A stretch of DNA of 20,581 nt, taken from assembly GCA_900549755.1 (NCBI GenBank), contig URPQ01000032.1:1-20581 (forward strand), given 5' to 3'. A program made the position numbers and the translations under genes. This document shows positions 1 to 6,293 of this stretch, piece after piece. The notes under the pieces are model-generated. The model searched no databases. It saw nothing but the letters and a program-made list of their open reading frames with translations, and was not told the origin of the DNA. Source of the stretch: an uncultured Oscillospiraceae bacterium (lineage in GTDB: Bacteria > Bacillota > Clostridia > Oscillospirales > Acutalibacteraceae). How positions within the stretch are numbered: the first letter of the stretch is position 1; the number at the start of each line of letters is the position of its first letter.

Positions 1-16
1 TTCAGAGCGCTAGATT

Positions 17-77
17 ATAATACCACAACCATCCCCCTTTGTCAACACTTTTTTTCATCTTTTTTGAAAGTTTTTTT
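17..77 (-). promoter_or_regulatory. Strong leftward promoter with phased A-tract UP element
   Basis: On the minus strand there is a perfect -35 box TTGACA (40-45), a 17-bp spacer and a -10 box TATTAT (17-22; consensus but for one base). Directly upstream of the -35 are three A-tracts on the same strand (T-runs 49-55, 60-65 and 71-77 on the plus strand), centred about 10-11 bp apart, the arrangement of an intrinsically bent UP element. The promoter fires leftward; its transcript starts near position 10 and leaves the window, so the gene is unknown. Such an architecture is typical of rRNA, tRNA or other highly expressed promoters, but that identity is inference. Confidence 0.75.
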
Positions 78-182
78 GCGTTGGTGGTTGCTTGTCCGAA
101 ACAGCACAATATGTTGGGGAATTTACGCATTTAAAAGACCTCTCAACTCAAAAAAGTTTTTCAGCTTTCCGGCGCAATAAGC

Positions 183-225
183 AAAAAAGAGGCATTACAG
201 CCTGAAAAGCAAGCCGTAATGTCCC
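183..225 (-). terminator. Rho-independent terminator of the PqqD/kinase/peptidase operon
   Basis: Read on the minus strand, arms at 213-221 and 193-201 form a 9-bp stem that contains one G-U pair, with extra G-C pairs outside, followed by a run of six U (plus-strand A-run 183-188). The G-U pair would be an A-C mismatch in plus-strand RNA, so the structure is tuned to minus-strand transcripts. It starts a few bases past the stop codon of the peptidase gene. Confidence 0.8.
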
Positions 226-230
226 CTTTT

Positions 231-689
231 TCATTTGAAGATTTTATGCTTAATTTTTGAAAGCAGCGGGCGCAGCCGCACACTCCAGAGGCAGCGCAGC
301 GGGTAGCTTATTCTGTTAAGAAAAACATATACCTTATATTTAAGGCTTTTTTCACATTCGCAATATTTGCCCTCTCTGTAAAACGCCCTCATAACGCCGA
401 CTATCTGATTTTCAAAAACGTGTTCCTTAAAGAAAAGATTGTCGCCGCGAATAATATAGCTGCCGTCATCGTTCACCTTTAAAATGCGGTGAAGCACCAG
501 TTCTTTTTTATTTTTGACCTTGTAAATGGGTGCGTCGCCGACCTTAAGCGGAAATTGCGGCTTTTTTATTACCACAATATCCCTACCCTGGCGCAGCAGC
601 GGCCGCATACTTATGCCGCGGGTGCGGGTCATAACCTCGTCGCGGGTTTTCAGCAGCTCCTCAACGTTTTTTAAATCGGTTTCCGCCAT
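231..689 (-). CDS. S24/S26 (SipW-like) peptidase, soluble
   Basis: A 152-residue peptidase-fold protein of the S26 signal peptidase / S24 group. The serine box GISMRPLL puts the likely nucleophile at Ser27. The segment VLHRILKV followed by IIRGDN puts a His at 67 where classical bacterial signal peptidases have the general-base Lys, with Asp83 in the RGDN box; this Ser/His layout is that of SipW/ER-type enzymes. Unlike true signal peptidases it has no obvious membrane helix at either end; the C-terminus is basic (residues 140-152). The start ATG overlaps the stop of the PqqD-like gene by one base (TAATG), implying translational coupling. It is the last gene of a three-gene operon with a PqqD-like protein and an HPr-kinase-like protein. 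I infer a role in cutting a leader peptide or partner protein; the substrate is unknown. The fold call is firm, the function is not. Confidence 0.82.
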   Translation of the reverse strand: MAETDLKNVEELLKTRDEVMTRTRGISMRPLLRQGRDIVVIKKPQFPLKVGDAPIYKVKNKKELVLHRILKVNDDGSYIIRGDNLFFKEHVFENQIVGVMRAFYREGKYCECEKSLKYKVYVFLNRISYPLRCLWSVRLRPLLSKIKHKIFK

Positions 690-955
690 TATTCAAGCAC
701 GTCCGCTTCTTTAAGCTTGCCTACAAACTCGCTGACGGTCTCACGGATTTCCTCCTCGGCTGCGTCCTCATAATCCTTTTTCATTGCCGCGACTATTTCC
801 TCCTCGGTCACATCGCTTTTAAGCATATTGAAAATATAGGCGCCGGTATCGTTCATTTTTATAAATCCGTTGAATTTTTCAAGGTCGCCGCCGACTGCCA
901 CCGCTACGATTTTATCCGCAACCTCATTTGTTACAAAATTGTACTTCAGCTTCAT
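689..955 (-). CDS. PqqD-like peptide-binding (RRE) protein
   Basis: An 88-residue stand-alone PqqD-family protein. The diagnostic core runs from residue 28 to about 63 (FNGFIKMNDTGAYIFNML, then an acidic helical stretch with TEEEIVAAM), followed by a C-terminal helix ending in KLKEADVLE, the usual end of the family. PqqD proteins are winged-helix chaperones that bind the leader of a ribosomally made peptide and present it to a modifying enzyme. A clear site AGGAG lies 8 bases before the ATG. It sits between the HPr-kinase-like gene (31-bp gap) and the S26-type peptidase (1-base overlap). In known RiPP loci the same domain accompanies radical SAM enzymes or lasso cyclases; none is seen here, so its peptide partner must be encoded elsewhere or the trio does something else. 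Confidence 0.87.
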   Translation of the reverse strand: MKLKYNFVTNEVADKIVAVAVGGDLEKFNGFIKMNDTGAYIFNMLKSDVTEEEIVAAMKKDYEDAAEEEIRETVSEFVGKLKEADVLE

Positions 956-986
956 ACTGCTTGCTCCTTTATTTTATATGTATATA

Positions 987-1718
987 TTATACGCTTGCAG
1001 ATAGCGCAGGTTCCTTTTCAAAAATCGCCTCGTATGCCGTCTCGGCAGCGGAAATATCCATATTGCAGCGAATTTTCCACAGCTTACAGGAGGAAAGCAG
1101 GCGATCTATCAGCCCTACCGTGTTCACCACCGCCGCCGGAGACGCCGGCATATAAACCTGATTGAATATAAGATTTACCGCGTCGCTTTTCTCCATAGGT
1201 GTGCAGGAATTTTCATTCGCGCGCTCTATAAAGCATATATTTTTAAGCGGAGCGCGCATATTACAGCCGAGCCTCTCTTTTCCGTTCCAGGGGGTGCCGT
1301 AGGCATAGGGTATTTCAGGCTTGTTATCAAAAAAGCGGATTATCGGCTTATCGCCGTTTACAACCGTCATTTTTTCACCTAAAAGCTGCTGCCACAGGCG
1401 CATATGCGTGGTTTTGCCGGTGCCGCTGTGTGCTGCAAATGCCACGCCGACGCCGTCCACCTCAAACAGTGCCGAATGGAGCAAAAACGCATTGTGCAGC
1501 GGTATTGTTTCGGATATTTTTCTGCACACCGCTATGTATTCGAGATAATGCCTTGAAAAATTACCGTCGTTAATCTCTGCGTCAATATCCTTTTCCGTAA
1601 TTTTAAAGGATATATCGCACTTCTCGTTTTCCGGAATTAAATACTGCGCGCACGCCTTCTCTGTTCCGGGGTATATGTTATCAATTTGAAAATTGAAATC
1701 CGCTATTCTGCATTTCAT
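987..1718 (-). CDS. HPr kinase/PEPCK-like P-loop protein
   Basis: A 243-residue protein of the HprK/PEP-carboxykinase-like superfamily. The P-loop AHSGTGKTTH is at residues 97-106, followed by NGDKPIIR (121-128) and YGTPWNGKE (140-148), both characteristic of the small HprK-like proteins found beside PqqD genes. The N-terminal ~80 residues are divergent and lack the HprK regulatory domain. True HPr kinase is about 310 residues and phosphorylates HPr; this shorter form is probably not that enzyme. In the lasso peptide paeninodin a related kinase phosphorylates the precursor's C-terminal Ser, which is the best-known parallel. A GTG lies 24 bases upstream in frame (1742), but the site GAGG, 8 bases before the ATG at 1718, overlaps that extension and decides the start. 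It is the first gene of the operon, behind the promoter at 1806-1834. Confidence 0.82.
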   Translation of the reverse strand: MKCRIADFNFQIDNIYPGTEKACAQYLIPENEKCDISFKITEKDIDAEINDGNFSRHYLEYIAVCRKISETIPLHNAFLLHSALFEVDGVGVAFAAHSGTGKTTHMRLWQQLLGEKMTVVNGDKPIIRFFDNKPEIPYAYGTPWNGKERLGCNMRAPLKNICFIERANENSCTPMEKSDAVNLIFNQVYMPASPAAVVNTVGLIDRLLSSCKLWKIRCNMDISAAETAYEAIFEKEPALSASV

Positions 1719-1757
1719 TACTTTTTCCTCACATATAAACACTTAAACGCGCGGCGC

Positions 1758-1789
1758 CCGACAAATCAAATAAATACTACACCTGTCGG
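1758..1789. repeat. Inverted repeat CCGACA/TGTCGG in operon leader
   Basis: Six-base arms CCGACA (1758-1763) and TGTCGG (1784-1789) are separated by 20 AT-rich bases. They lie between the promoter start point and the first gene of the PqqD operon. This could be an operator or a weak leader hairpin, but it is short enough to be chance. Confidence 0.3.
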
Positions 1790-1805
1790 CTTAAATACAA
1801 TGATT

Positions 1806-1834
1806 ATTTTACATCATCTTTAATGGCTTGTCAA
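1806..1834 (-). promoter_or_regulatory. Sigma-A promoter of the kinase/PqqD/peptidase operon
   Basis: On the minus strand: perfect -35 TTGACA (1829-1834), exactly 17 bp, then -10 TAAAAT (1806-1811, one mismatch). Transcription would begin near 1799, giving a leader of about 80 bases before the ATG at 1718. The leader contains no plausible short reading frame with a ribosome site. Confidence 0.8.
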
Positions 1835-1858
1835 TATCCCGTATTTTAAAATTCGTTT

Positions 1859-1919
1859 AGACAATACAATCAGGGTACAATGCTTCCCATAACGGAAAAT
1901 TTGTCCGGTTGTATTGTCT
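1859..1919. repeat. Perfect 11-bp inverted repeat with nested hairpins
   Basis: Arms AGACAATACAA (1859-1869) and TTGTATTGTCT (1909-1919) are perfectly complementary around a 39-base interior. The interior holds two smaller potential stems: GGG/CCC (1873-1875 with 1885-1887) and CGGA/TCCG (1893-1896 with 1904-1907), so the RNA could fold as a three-way junction. On the plus strand a T-run follows (1923-1928). On the minus strand it lies directly after the bofA stop and upstream of the next operon's promoter, where it could end bofA transcription or bind a regulator. No known family was recognised. Confidence 0.55.
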
Positions 1920-1926
1920 TCCTTTT

Positions 1927-2190
1927 TTATTTGAACATTACAGGCAAAACCAAAAAAAGGCACACTGCCGGCACGCCGAGACCTGCTGATAGGCCTGCCG
2001 TCCACTGATTAACCGGAATATGTACCCCCGTAAAGCGGGTTGTAATATCTACAAGCGCAAGCACGGCAAGTCCCGAAAGCGCATTGAGCAGCAGCGCCCG
2101 AAGGGGCTTGCCTGTTTTAAAAGCAAAAATCAGTACCGCAAGTCCGCCGAGCGCCGCCAGTGATATTCCGCCGTATTTCAAAAATTCCAT
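1927..2190 (-). CDS. bofA: BofA family pro-sigma-K processing inhibitor
   Basis: An 87-residue membrane protein, the same length as Bacillus subtilis BofA. The N-terminal half has two hydrophobic segments (about residues 6-22 and 30-46). The family-specific C-terminal part reads DITTRFTGVHIPVNQWTAG and then a hydrophobic tail ending in LFLVLPVMFK. In Bacillus BofA sits in the outer forespore membrane with SpoIVFA and holds back the SpoIVFB protease that activates sigma-K. Its presence suggests a spore former or a recent descendant of one. A longer frame with an ATG at 2256 exists, but the GGCGGAG site directly before the ATG at 2190 and the family length support the shorter start. It stands alone here, divergent from the dehydrogenase gene, and not next to recR/yaaK where bofA is often found. 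Confidence 0.85.
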   Translation of the reverse strand: MEFLKYGGISLAALGGLAVLIFAFKTGKPLRALLLNALSGLAVLALVDITTRFTGVHIPVNQWTAGLSAGLGVPAVCLFLVLPVMFK

Positions 2191-2239
2191 TTCTCCGCCC
2201 CCTGTTTCAATAATATGTCCGGGGTATTGGTTTAATTCC

Positions 2240-2268
2240 TTGCAAAACGGCGGCAAAGTTGTTATAAT
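2240..2268 (+). promoter_or_regulatory. Promoter of the short-chain dehydrogenase gene
   Basis: Plus strand -35 TTGCAA (2240-2245; two mismatches), 17 bp, perfect -10 TATAAT (2263-2268). Transcription would start near 2275, leaving a very short leader with the ribosome site AAAGGA at 2277-2282. No equally clear promoter was found for the divergent bofA. Confidence 0.72.
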
Positions 2269-2292
2269 AAAACCCGAAAGGACGTGTTGATT

Positions 2293-3051
2293 TTGAAAAT
2301 TGCAGTTATAACCGGTGCGTCTTCCGGTTTAGGGCGCGAATATGCCTTTGCCGCCGCACAAAGGTATAACGATATAGACGAGCTGTGGCTCATAGCCCGC
2401 AGGGAGGAAAATCTGCGCAAAACCGCCGAGCAGATAAGCCGGCGGGTGCGAATTATACCCCTTGATATTACAGAGAGTGAGAGCATTAAGAAATATACCG
2501 CAATGCTTGAAGAAGAAAAGCCCGAAATAGCTCTGCTTATAAATAACGCGGGTTTTGGCAGACTCGGCAATTTTGACGCGCTTTCCCCCGCCGATAACGG
2601 CGGTATGGTGCGGCTTAACTGCGAGGCTTTAACTGTTATGACCTCGGTATCGCTGCCGTATATGAAAAGCGGCGGAGAGATTATTAACACCTGCTCAATC
2701 GCCGCATTTGCACCCAATACCCGAATGGCGGTTTATTGCTCCACCAAGGCGTATGTTTTAAGTCTTTCAAAGGCGCTGCGTGCCGAGCTGCGCCCGCGCG
2801 GTATAAATGTTTTGGCGGTATGCCCCGGACCCATGGACACAGAGTTTTTGCCGGTTGCGGGAATTGCCCCCGGCTCAAGCCACACATTTGATACACTGCC
2901 GCGTGTAAACCCCGCTGTTATGGCAAAAAAATCGCTTGAAGCATCTGCCCGCAAAAAGGGAGTTTACACAAACTTGCTGTTTTACAAATTTTACCGCGTT
3001 ATAGCAAAGCTGCTGCCGCACAGTATTGTAATGAAGATGTGCGGCGCATAA
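2293..3051 (+). CDS. Short-chain dehydrogenase/reductase
   Basis: A 252-residue classical SDR. The Rossmann nucleotide site TGASSGLG is at residues 7-14, NNAG at 84-87, the catalytic Ser at 135 (NTCSIAAF) and YCSTK at 148-152 giving Tyr148/Lys152, followed by the PGP loop at 178-180. An Arg pair after strand 2 (IARREE) suggests NADP(H) preference. The substrate cannot be told from sequence. GTG at 2284 and TTG at 2287 are also in frame, but site AAAGGA (2277-2282) fits TTG at 2293 best, and the product then begins MKIAVITG as SDRs do. It is the only plus-strand gene, divergent from bofA, with its own promoter and a terminator shared with the converging aspS. Confidence 0.85.
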   Translation: MKIAVITGASSGLGREYAFAAAQRYNDIDELWLIARREENLRKTAEQISRRVRIIPLDITESESIKKYTAMLEEEKPEIALLINNAGFGRLGNFDALSPADNGGMVRLNCEALTVMTSVSLPYMKSGGEIINTCSIAAFAPNTRMAVYCSTKAYVLSLSKALRAELRPRGINVLAVCPGPMDTEFLPVAGIAPGSSHTFDTLPRVNPAVMAKKSLEASARKKGVYTNLLFYKFYRVIAKLLPHSIVMKMCGA

Positions 3052-3059
3052 ATAAAGCA

Positions 3060-3103
3060 TTTTGCCCCCGCGCGGCACGAGCGCAAAAAATATTGAATTA
3101 TAA
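3060..3103 (+). repeat. Copy 1 of a dispersed intergenic repeat
   Basis: The 19 bases GCGCGGCACGAGCGCAAAA (3070-3088) recur exactly at 10184-10202. The similarity continues on both sides: a TGCCC-like lead and an AATA.TTG.AATT.TAA tail. This copy lies between the dehydrogenase stop and the shared terminator. TTTTGC (3060-3065) and GCAAAA (3083-3088) could pair around it. Confidence 0.6.
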
Positions 3104-3143
3104 AAAAGCAAACCTCGGTAAAAACCGTTGGTTTGCTTTTTTT
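3102..3143. terminator. Bidirectional terminator between converging genes
   Basis: A long hairpin: A-run 3102-3107, GCAAACC (3108-3114), inner CGGT-AAAA-ACCG (3116-3127), GGTTTGC (3130-3136), T-run 3137-3143. It has G-C-rich arms with A and T runs on either side, so it terminates both the plus-strand dehydrogenase and minus-strand aspS. It ends a few bases from the aspS stop codon. Confidence 0.92.
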
Positions 3144-3146
3144 AAA

Positions 3147-4922
3147 TCAATTATCAATTTTAATGGAAAGCTCTTTAAGCTGCGTGTTATCCACCTCTGC
3201 CGGTGCGCCCGACATCAGCTCGCTTGAATTTGAGACCTTCGGGAACGCGATAACATCACGCAAATTATCGCAGCCGCAAAGCAGCATTGTAAGGCGGTCA
3301 AGCCCTATGCCCATACCTCCGTGCGGCGGCGCGCCGAAACGGAACGCGTCGGTTAAGAAGCCGAACTTCGCGTATGCCTCCTCATCGGAAAGCCCCAGCG
3401 CCTCAAACATATGCTTTTGCAGCTCGGGGTCGGTTATTCGTATAGAGCCGCTCGAAAGCTCAATGCCGTTAAGCACCAAATCGTATGCGTCGGCAAAAAC
3501 CTTTTCGGGGGCGGAATCAAGGTACTGTATACACTCGTCAAGCGGCTTTGTGAACGGGTGGTGCATAGCGTCCCAGTTGCCGGTTTCTTCGTTATACTCA
3601 AAGAACGGGAACTCGGTTATCCAAAGCAGGTTGTATTTATCGGGGATAATTTCAAGCCGCTTTGCAACGGTAAGGCGCAAAGCGCCGAGAACTGAAAGCA
3701 CGGTCTTCTTGCGGTCGGCTACTATCAGCACAACGTCGCCCTTTTCGGCGCCCGTGCGCTCGTATATGGCTTTCATTTCGTCCGCCGTCATAAACTTCGC
3801 AAAGGAGCAGTTAGGTTCATCCTCCACCCAGCGGATAAAGGCGAGACCCTTAGCGCCTATGCCCTTGGCTTCCTCGGTCAGCTTATCAATTTCCTTGCGC
3901 GTGTAAACGCCCGCGGCGTTTTTGGCGGTTACGGCTCTTACCGTGCCGCCGTTTTTAACCGTATCGGCAAATACGCCGAAGCCGCAGTTTTCCACTATAT
4001 CGGAAATATCCTTAATTTTCATATCAAAGCGGGTATCGGGCTTGTCCGACCCGTAGCTTTCCATAGCCTCGGTATATGTGAGCCTCGGCAGCGGGGTTTC
4101 AATATCCACGCCCAGTATTTCCTTAAACAGGCGTTTCATATAGCCCTCGGCAACCGCGAAAACGTCCTCTTTTTCCACAAACGACATTTCAAGGTCTATC
4201 TGTGTAAATTCTGGCTGGCGGTCGGCGCGCAGGTCTTCATCGCGGTAGCAGCGGGCAAGCTGAATGTAGCGGTCAAAGCCCGAAAGCATAAGCAGCTGCT
4301 TGTAAAGCTGCGGCGACTGCGGCAGGGCAAAAAAGCTGCCCTTATGAACGCGGGAGGGCACAAGATAATCGCGCGCGCCCTCGGGGGTGGATTTAATAAG
4401 GGTGGGGGTTTCAATTTCAATAAACCCGTTTTCATCAAAATAATCGCGCGTTACCTTAGCTATTTTGTGGCGCAGCATAATGTTGCGCTGAAGCGGCGCG
4501 CGGCGCAGGTCAAGATAGCGGTATTTAAGCCTTAAATCCTCTTTAACGCCGGTCTCGGGCAAAATTTCAAAGGGCGGGGTTTCGCTCGCACCCAAAATTT
4601 TAAGCTCGGTCACTTCAATTTCAATATCCCCCGTGGGAATTTCGGTATTGACAGAGGAGCGCATACGCACCTTTCCCTTTGCCATAACCACAAATTCGCT
4701 GCGCAGCGCGGTCGCCTTTTCAAAAACTGCATTGTCCGTTGTATCGTCAAACGCAAGCTGCACTATTCCGCTGCGGTCGCGAAGGTCTGCAAATATAAGC
4801 CCGCCGAGGTCGCGCTGCCGCTGCACCCAGCCTGCAACCACTACCTCTGCGCCTACTCTTTCCTTTGTGAGCGTGCCGCAATAGTCGGTGCGTTTCATAC
4901 CGTTCATTCTGTCAAGTTTCAA
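3147..4922 (-). CDS. aspS: Aspartyl-tRNA synthetase
   Basis: Charges tRNA-Asp in the cytoplasm. About 591 residues, the usual size for the bacterial type with the GAD insert. The N-terminal anticodon-binding OB fold contains GWVQRQRDLGGLIFADLRDR. Class II motifs follow: motif 1 around GFIEIETPTLIKSTPEGARD, motif 2 with RCYRDEDLRADRQPEFTQ, and motif 3 with GMGIGLDRLTMLL near the C-terminus. The Leu in RDLGG is the state reported for tRNA-Asp-specific rather than tRNA-Asp/Asn enzymes, which is a weak hint. The start is uncertain. ATG codons at 4898 and 4907 have no ribosome site, whereas TTG at 4922 has AGAGG 9 bases upstream; a further TTG lies at 4943. It is last in the minD-mgsA-hisS-aspS run. 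Confidence 0.95.
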   Translation of the reverse strand: MKLDRMNGMKRTDYCGTLTKERVGAEVVVAGWVQRQRDLGGLIFADLRDRSGIVQLAFDDTTDNAVFEKATALRSEFVVMAKGKVRMRSSVNTEIPTGDIEIEVTELKILGASETPPFEILPETGVKEDLRLKYRYLDLRRAPLQRNIMLRHKIAKVTRDYFDENGFIEIETPTLIKSTPEGARDYLVPSRVHKGSFFALPQSPQLYKQLLMLSGFDRYIQLARCYRDEDLRADRQPEFTQIDLEMSFVEKEDVFAVAEGYMKRLFKEILGVDIETPLPRLTYTEAMESYGSDKPDTRFDMKIKDISDIVENCGFGVFADTVKNGGTVRAVTAKNAAGVYTRKEIDKLTEEAKGIGAKGLAFIRWVEDEPNCSFAKFMTADEMKAIYERTGAEKGDVVLIVADRKKTVLSVLGALRLTVAKRLEIIPDKYNLLWITEFPFFEYNEETGNWDAMHHPFTKPLDECIQYLDSAPEKVFADAYDLVLNGIELSSGSIRITDPELQKHMFEALGLSDEEAYAKFGFLTDAFRFGAPPHGGMGIGLDRLTMLLCGCDNLRDVIAFPKVSNSSELMSGAPAEVDNTQLKELSIKIDN

Positions 4923-4964
4923 CCTTAAACACCTCTTAGGCAACCGAAAGATTGCCTGAAAAAT

Positions 4965-6275
4965 TTATTGCTTTAAAATACTGTCCGCAAGATTATCAAG
5001 TGCGGAGGAATGTATAGCGGAAAGCAGCTCGTCCGCAAGGTTTTCAAGCCTTACCTCGGTTTCGCTGCCGCTTGCCATATTTTTAAGGCGGGCTTTGCCA
5101 GTTTCAAGCTCGTTATCGCCCAAAACCATGGTAAATTCCGCGCCCGTTTTATCAGCGTATTTCATCTGCGCTTTAAGCCCTCTGCCGCAAATATCGGTTT
5201 GCGCCGAGAACCCGTCCTGCCGCAGCCGCGCGCAAATTTCGGCGGCTTTAAGCGCCGCGTTATCCCCCATAGCGGCAATATAAATATCACACGGGGCAGG
5301 TCTCGGCAGCTCGGTCTTTTGCGCCTCAAGCAGCAGCATTATGCGCTCAATGCCCATAGCAAACCCGAGCGACGGAACGGAGGGTCCGCCCATTTGGGCA
5401 ATAAGCCCGTCGTATCTGCCGCCGCCGCAAACCGTTGCCTGCGCGCCTATATCACCCGAAACAAATTCAAACACCGTGCGGGTGTAATAATCAAGCCCGC
5501 GCACTATATGCGGGTTAACGGTAAACTCCACGCCCTCGGCGGTAAGATATTTTTGCACCGCCTCAAAGTGCGCGCGGCAATCATCGCATAAATAATCGGT
5601 CACAACCGGTGCGTTTGCCGCAATTTTTTTGCATACGGGCGATTTGCAGTCAAGTATTCTCATGGGGTTGCGCTCTAACCTGTCGCGGCAGGTATCGCAC
5701 AATTCGTCAATATGCTGCCTGAAATAGTCTTTAAGCGCCGCAACGTAATTCTTGCGGCACTCGGGGCAGCCTATTGAGTTTATTTCAAGCGAAATTTTTT
5801 CAATTCCTACGGCGGTAAGCACCTGACCGGCTAAGGCTATAACCTCGGCGTCAGCCGCGGGAGACGCCGCGCCTATGCACTCAACACCGAACTGGTGAAA
5901 CTCGCGCAATCTGCCTGCCTGCGGCTTTTCGTAGCGGTAGCATCCGCCTACATACGCCGCCTTAACGGGCAGCGCGCCGTTTACAAGCCCCTTTTCAATG
6001 GCGCTTCTTATAACTCCGGCGGTAAACTCGGGGCGCAGTGTAACAGAGCGCCCGCCCTTATCGTCAAAGGTATACATCTCCTTTTGCACAACGTCGGTAG
6101 TATCCCCCACGCTGCGGCGGAAGACCTCGGTGTGCTCAAAAACCGGTATTCTTATCTCATTAAAGCCGTAAAGGCGGGCGGTTTCAAGCATTTTACCCTC
6201 TACAAACTGCCATTTATAGCTGTCTGCCGGTAAAACATCGCCCGTGCCTTTAACGGCGCGGTTAATTTCTGCCAT
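4965..6275 (-). CDS. hisS: Histidyl-tRNA synthetase
   Basis: Charges tRNA-His. It has 436 residues, close to the usual 420-430. The N-terminus KGTGDVLP is typical, motif 2 appears in VTLRPEFTAGVIR, and the histidine-specific signatures VRGLDYYTRTVFEF and CGGGRYDGLIAQMGGP are both intact, followed by motif 3 in GFAMGIERIMLLL. A C-terminal anticodon-binding domain covers roughly residues 325-425. The site GGAG lies 9 bases before the ATG. The hisS-aspS pairing is common in Firmicutes. A T-box leader is often found upstream of such pairs, but only 18 bases separate hisS from mgsA here, so none is present and expression must come from the minD promoter. Confidence 0.96.
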   Translation of the reverse strand: MAEINRAVKGTGDVLPADSYKWQFVEGKMLETARLYGFNEIRIPVFEHTEVFRRSVGDTTDVVQKEMYTFDDKGGRSVTLRPEFTAGVIRSAIEKGLVNGALPVKAAYVGGCYRYEKPQAGRLREFHQFGVECIGAASPAADAEVIALAGQVLTAVGIEKISLEINSIGCPECRKNYVAALKDYFRQHIDELCDTCRDRLERNPMRILDCKSPVCKKIAANAPVVTDYLCDDCRAHFEAVQKYLTAEGVEFTVNPHIVRGLDYYTRTVFEFVSGDIGAQATVCGGGRYDGLIAQMGGPSVPSLGFAMGIERIMLLLEAQKTELPRPAPCDIYIAAMGDNAALKAAEICARLRQDGFSAQTDICGRGLKAQMKYADKTGAEFTMVLGDNELETGKARLKNMASGSETEVRLENLADELLSAIHSSALDNLADSILKQ

Positions 6276-6293
6276 AAATATATGCTCCGGGAA

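Noticed and set aside
1719..1800. A precursor peptide gene in the leader of the PqqD operon
   Set aside because: The roughly 80-base leader has no ATG with a ribosome site, and the only GTG frames stop at once or run into the kinase gene.
2262..2717. A 151-residue open frame on the minus strand over the dehydrogenase
   Set aside because: It is antisense to a gene with complete SDR motifs, has low-complexity Ser/Leu-rich sequence and no family likeness; it is a shadow frame.
3133..3906. A 257-residue plus-strand open frame over the end of aspS
   Set aside because: Antisense to conserved synthetase motifs and Ser/Pro-rich as expected from a reverse-frame artefact.
5010..5591. A 193-residue plus-strand open frame inside hisS
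   Set aside because: Overlaps the histidine-specific motifs of hisS on the other strand; no domain and no ribosome site.
5890..5910. A GGTGAAAC half-match to a parS site in hisS
   Set aside because: Only one half-site of the palindrome is present; the other half does not match, so it is chance.
6276..6293. A T-box leader upstream of hisS-aspS
   Set aside because: Only 18 bases separate hisS from mgsA, far too short for a T-box.
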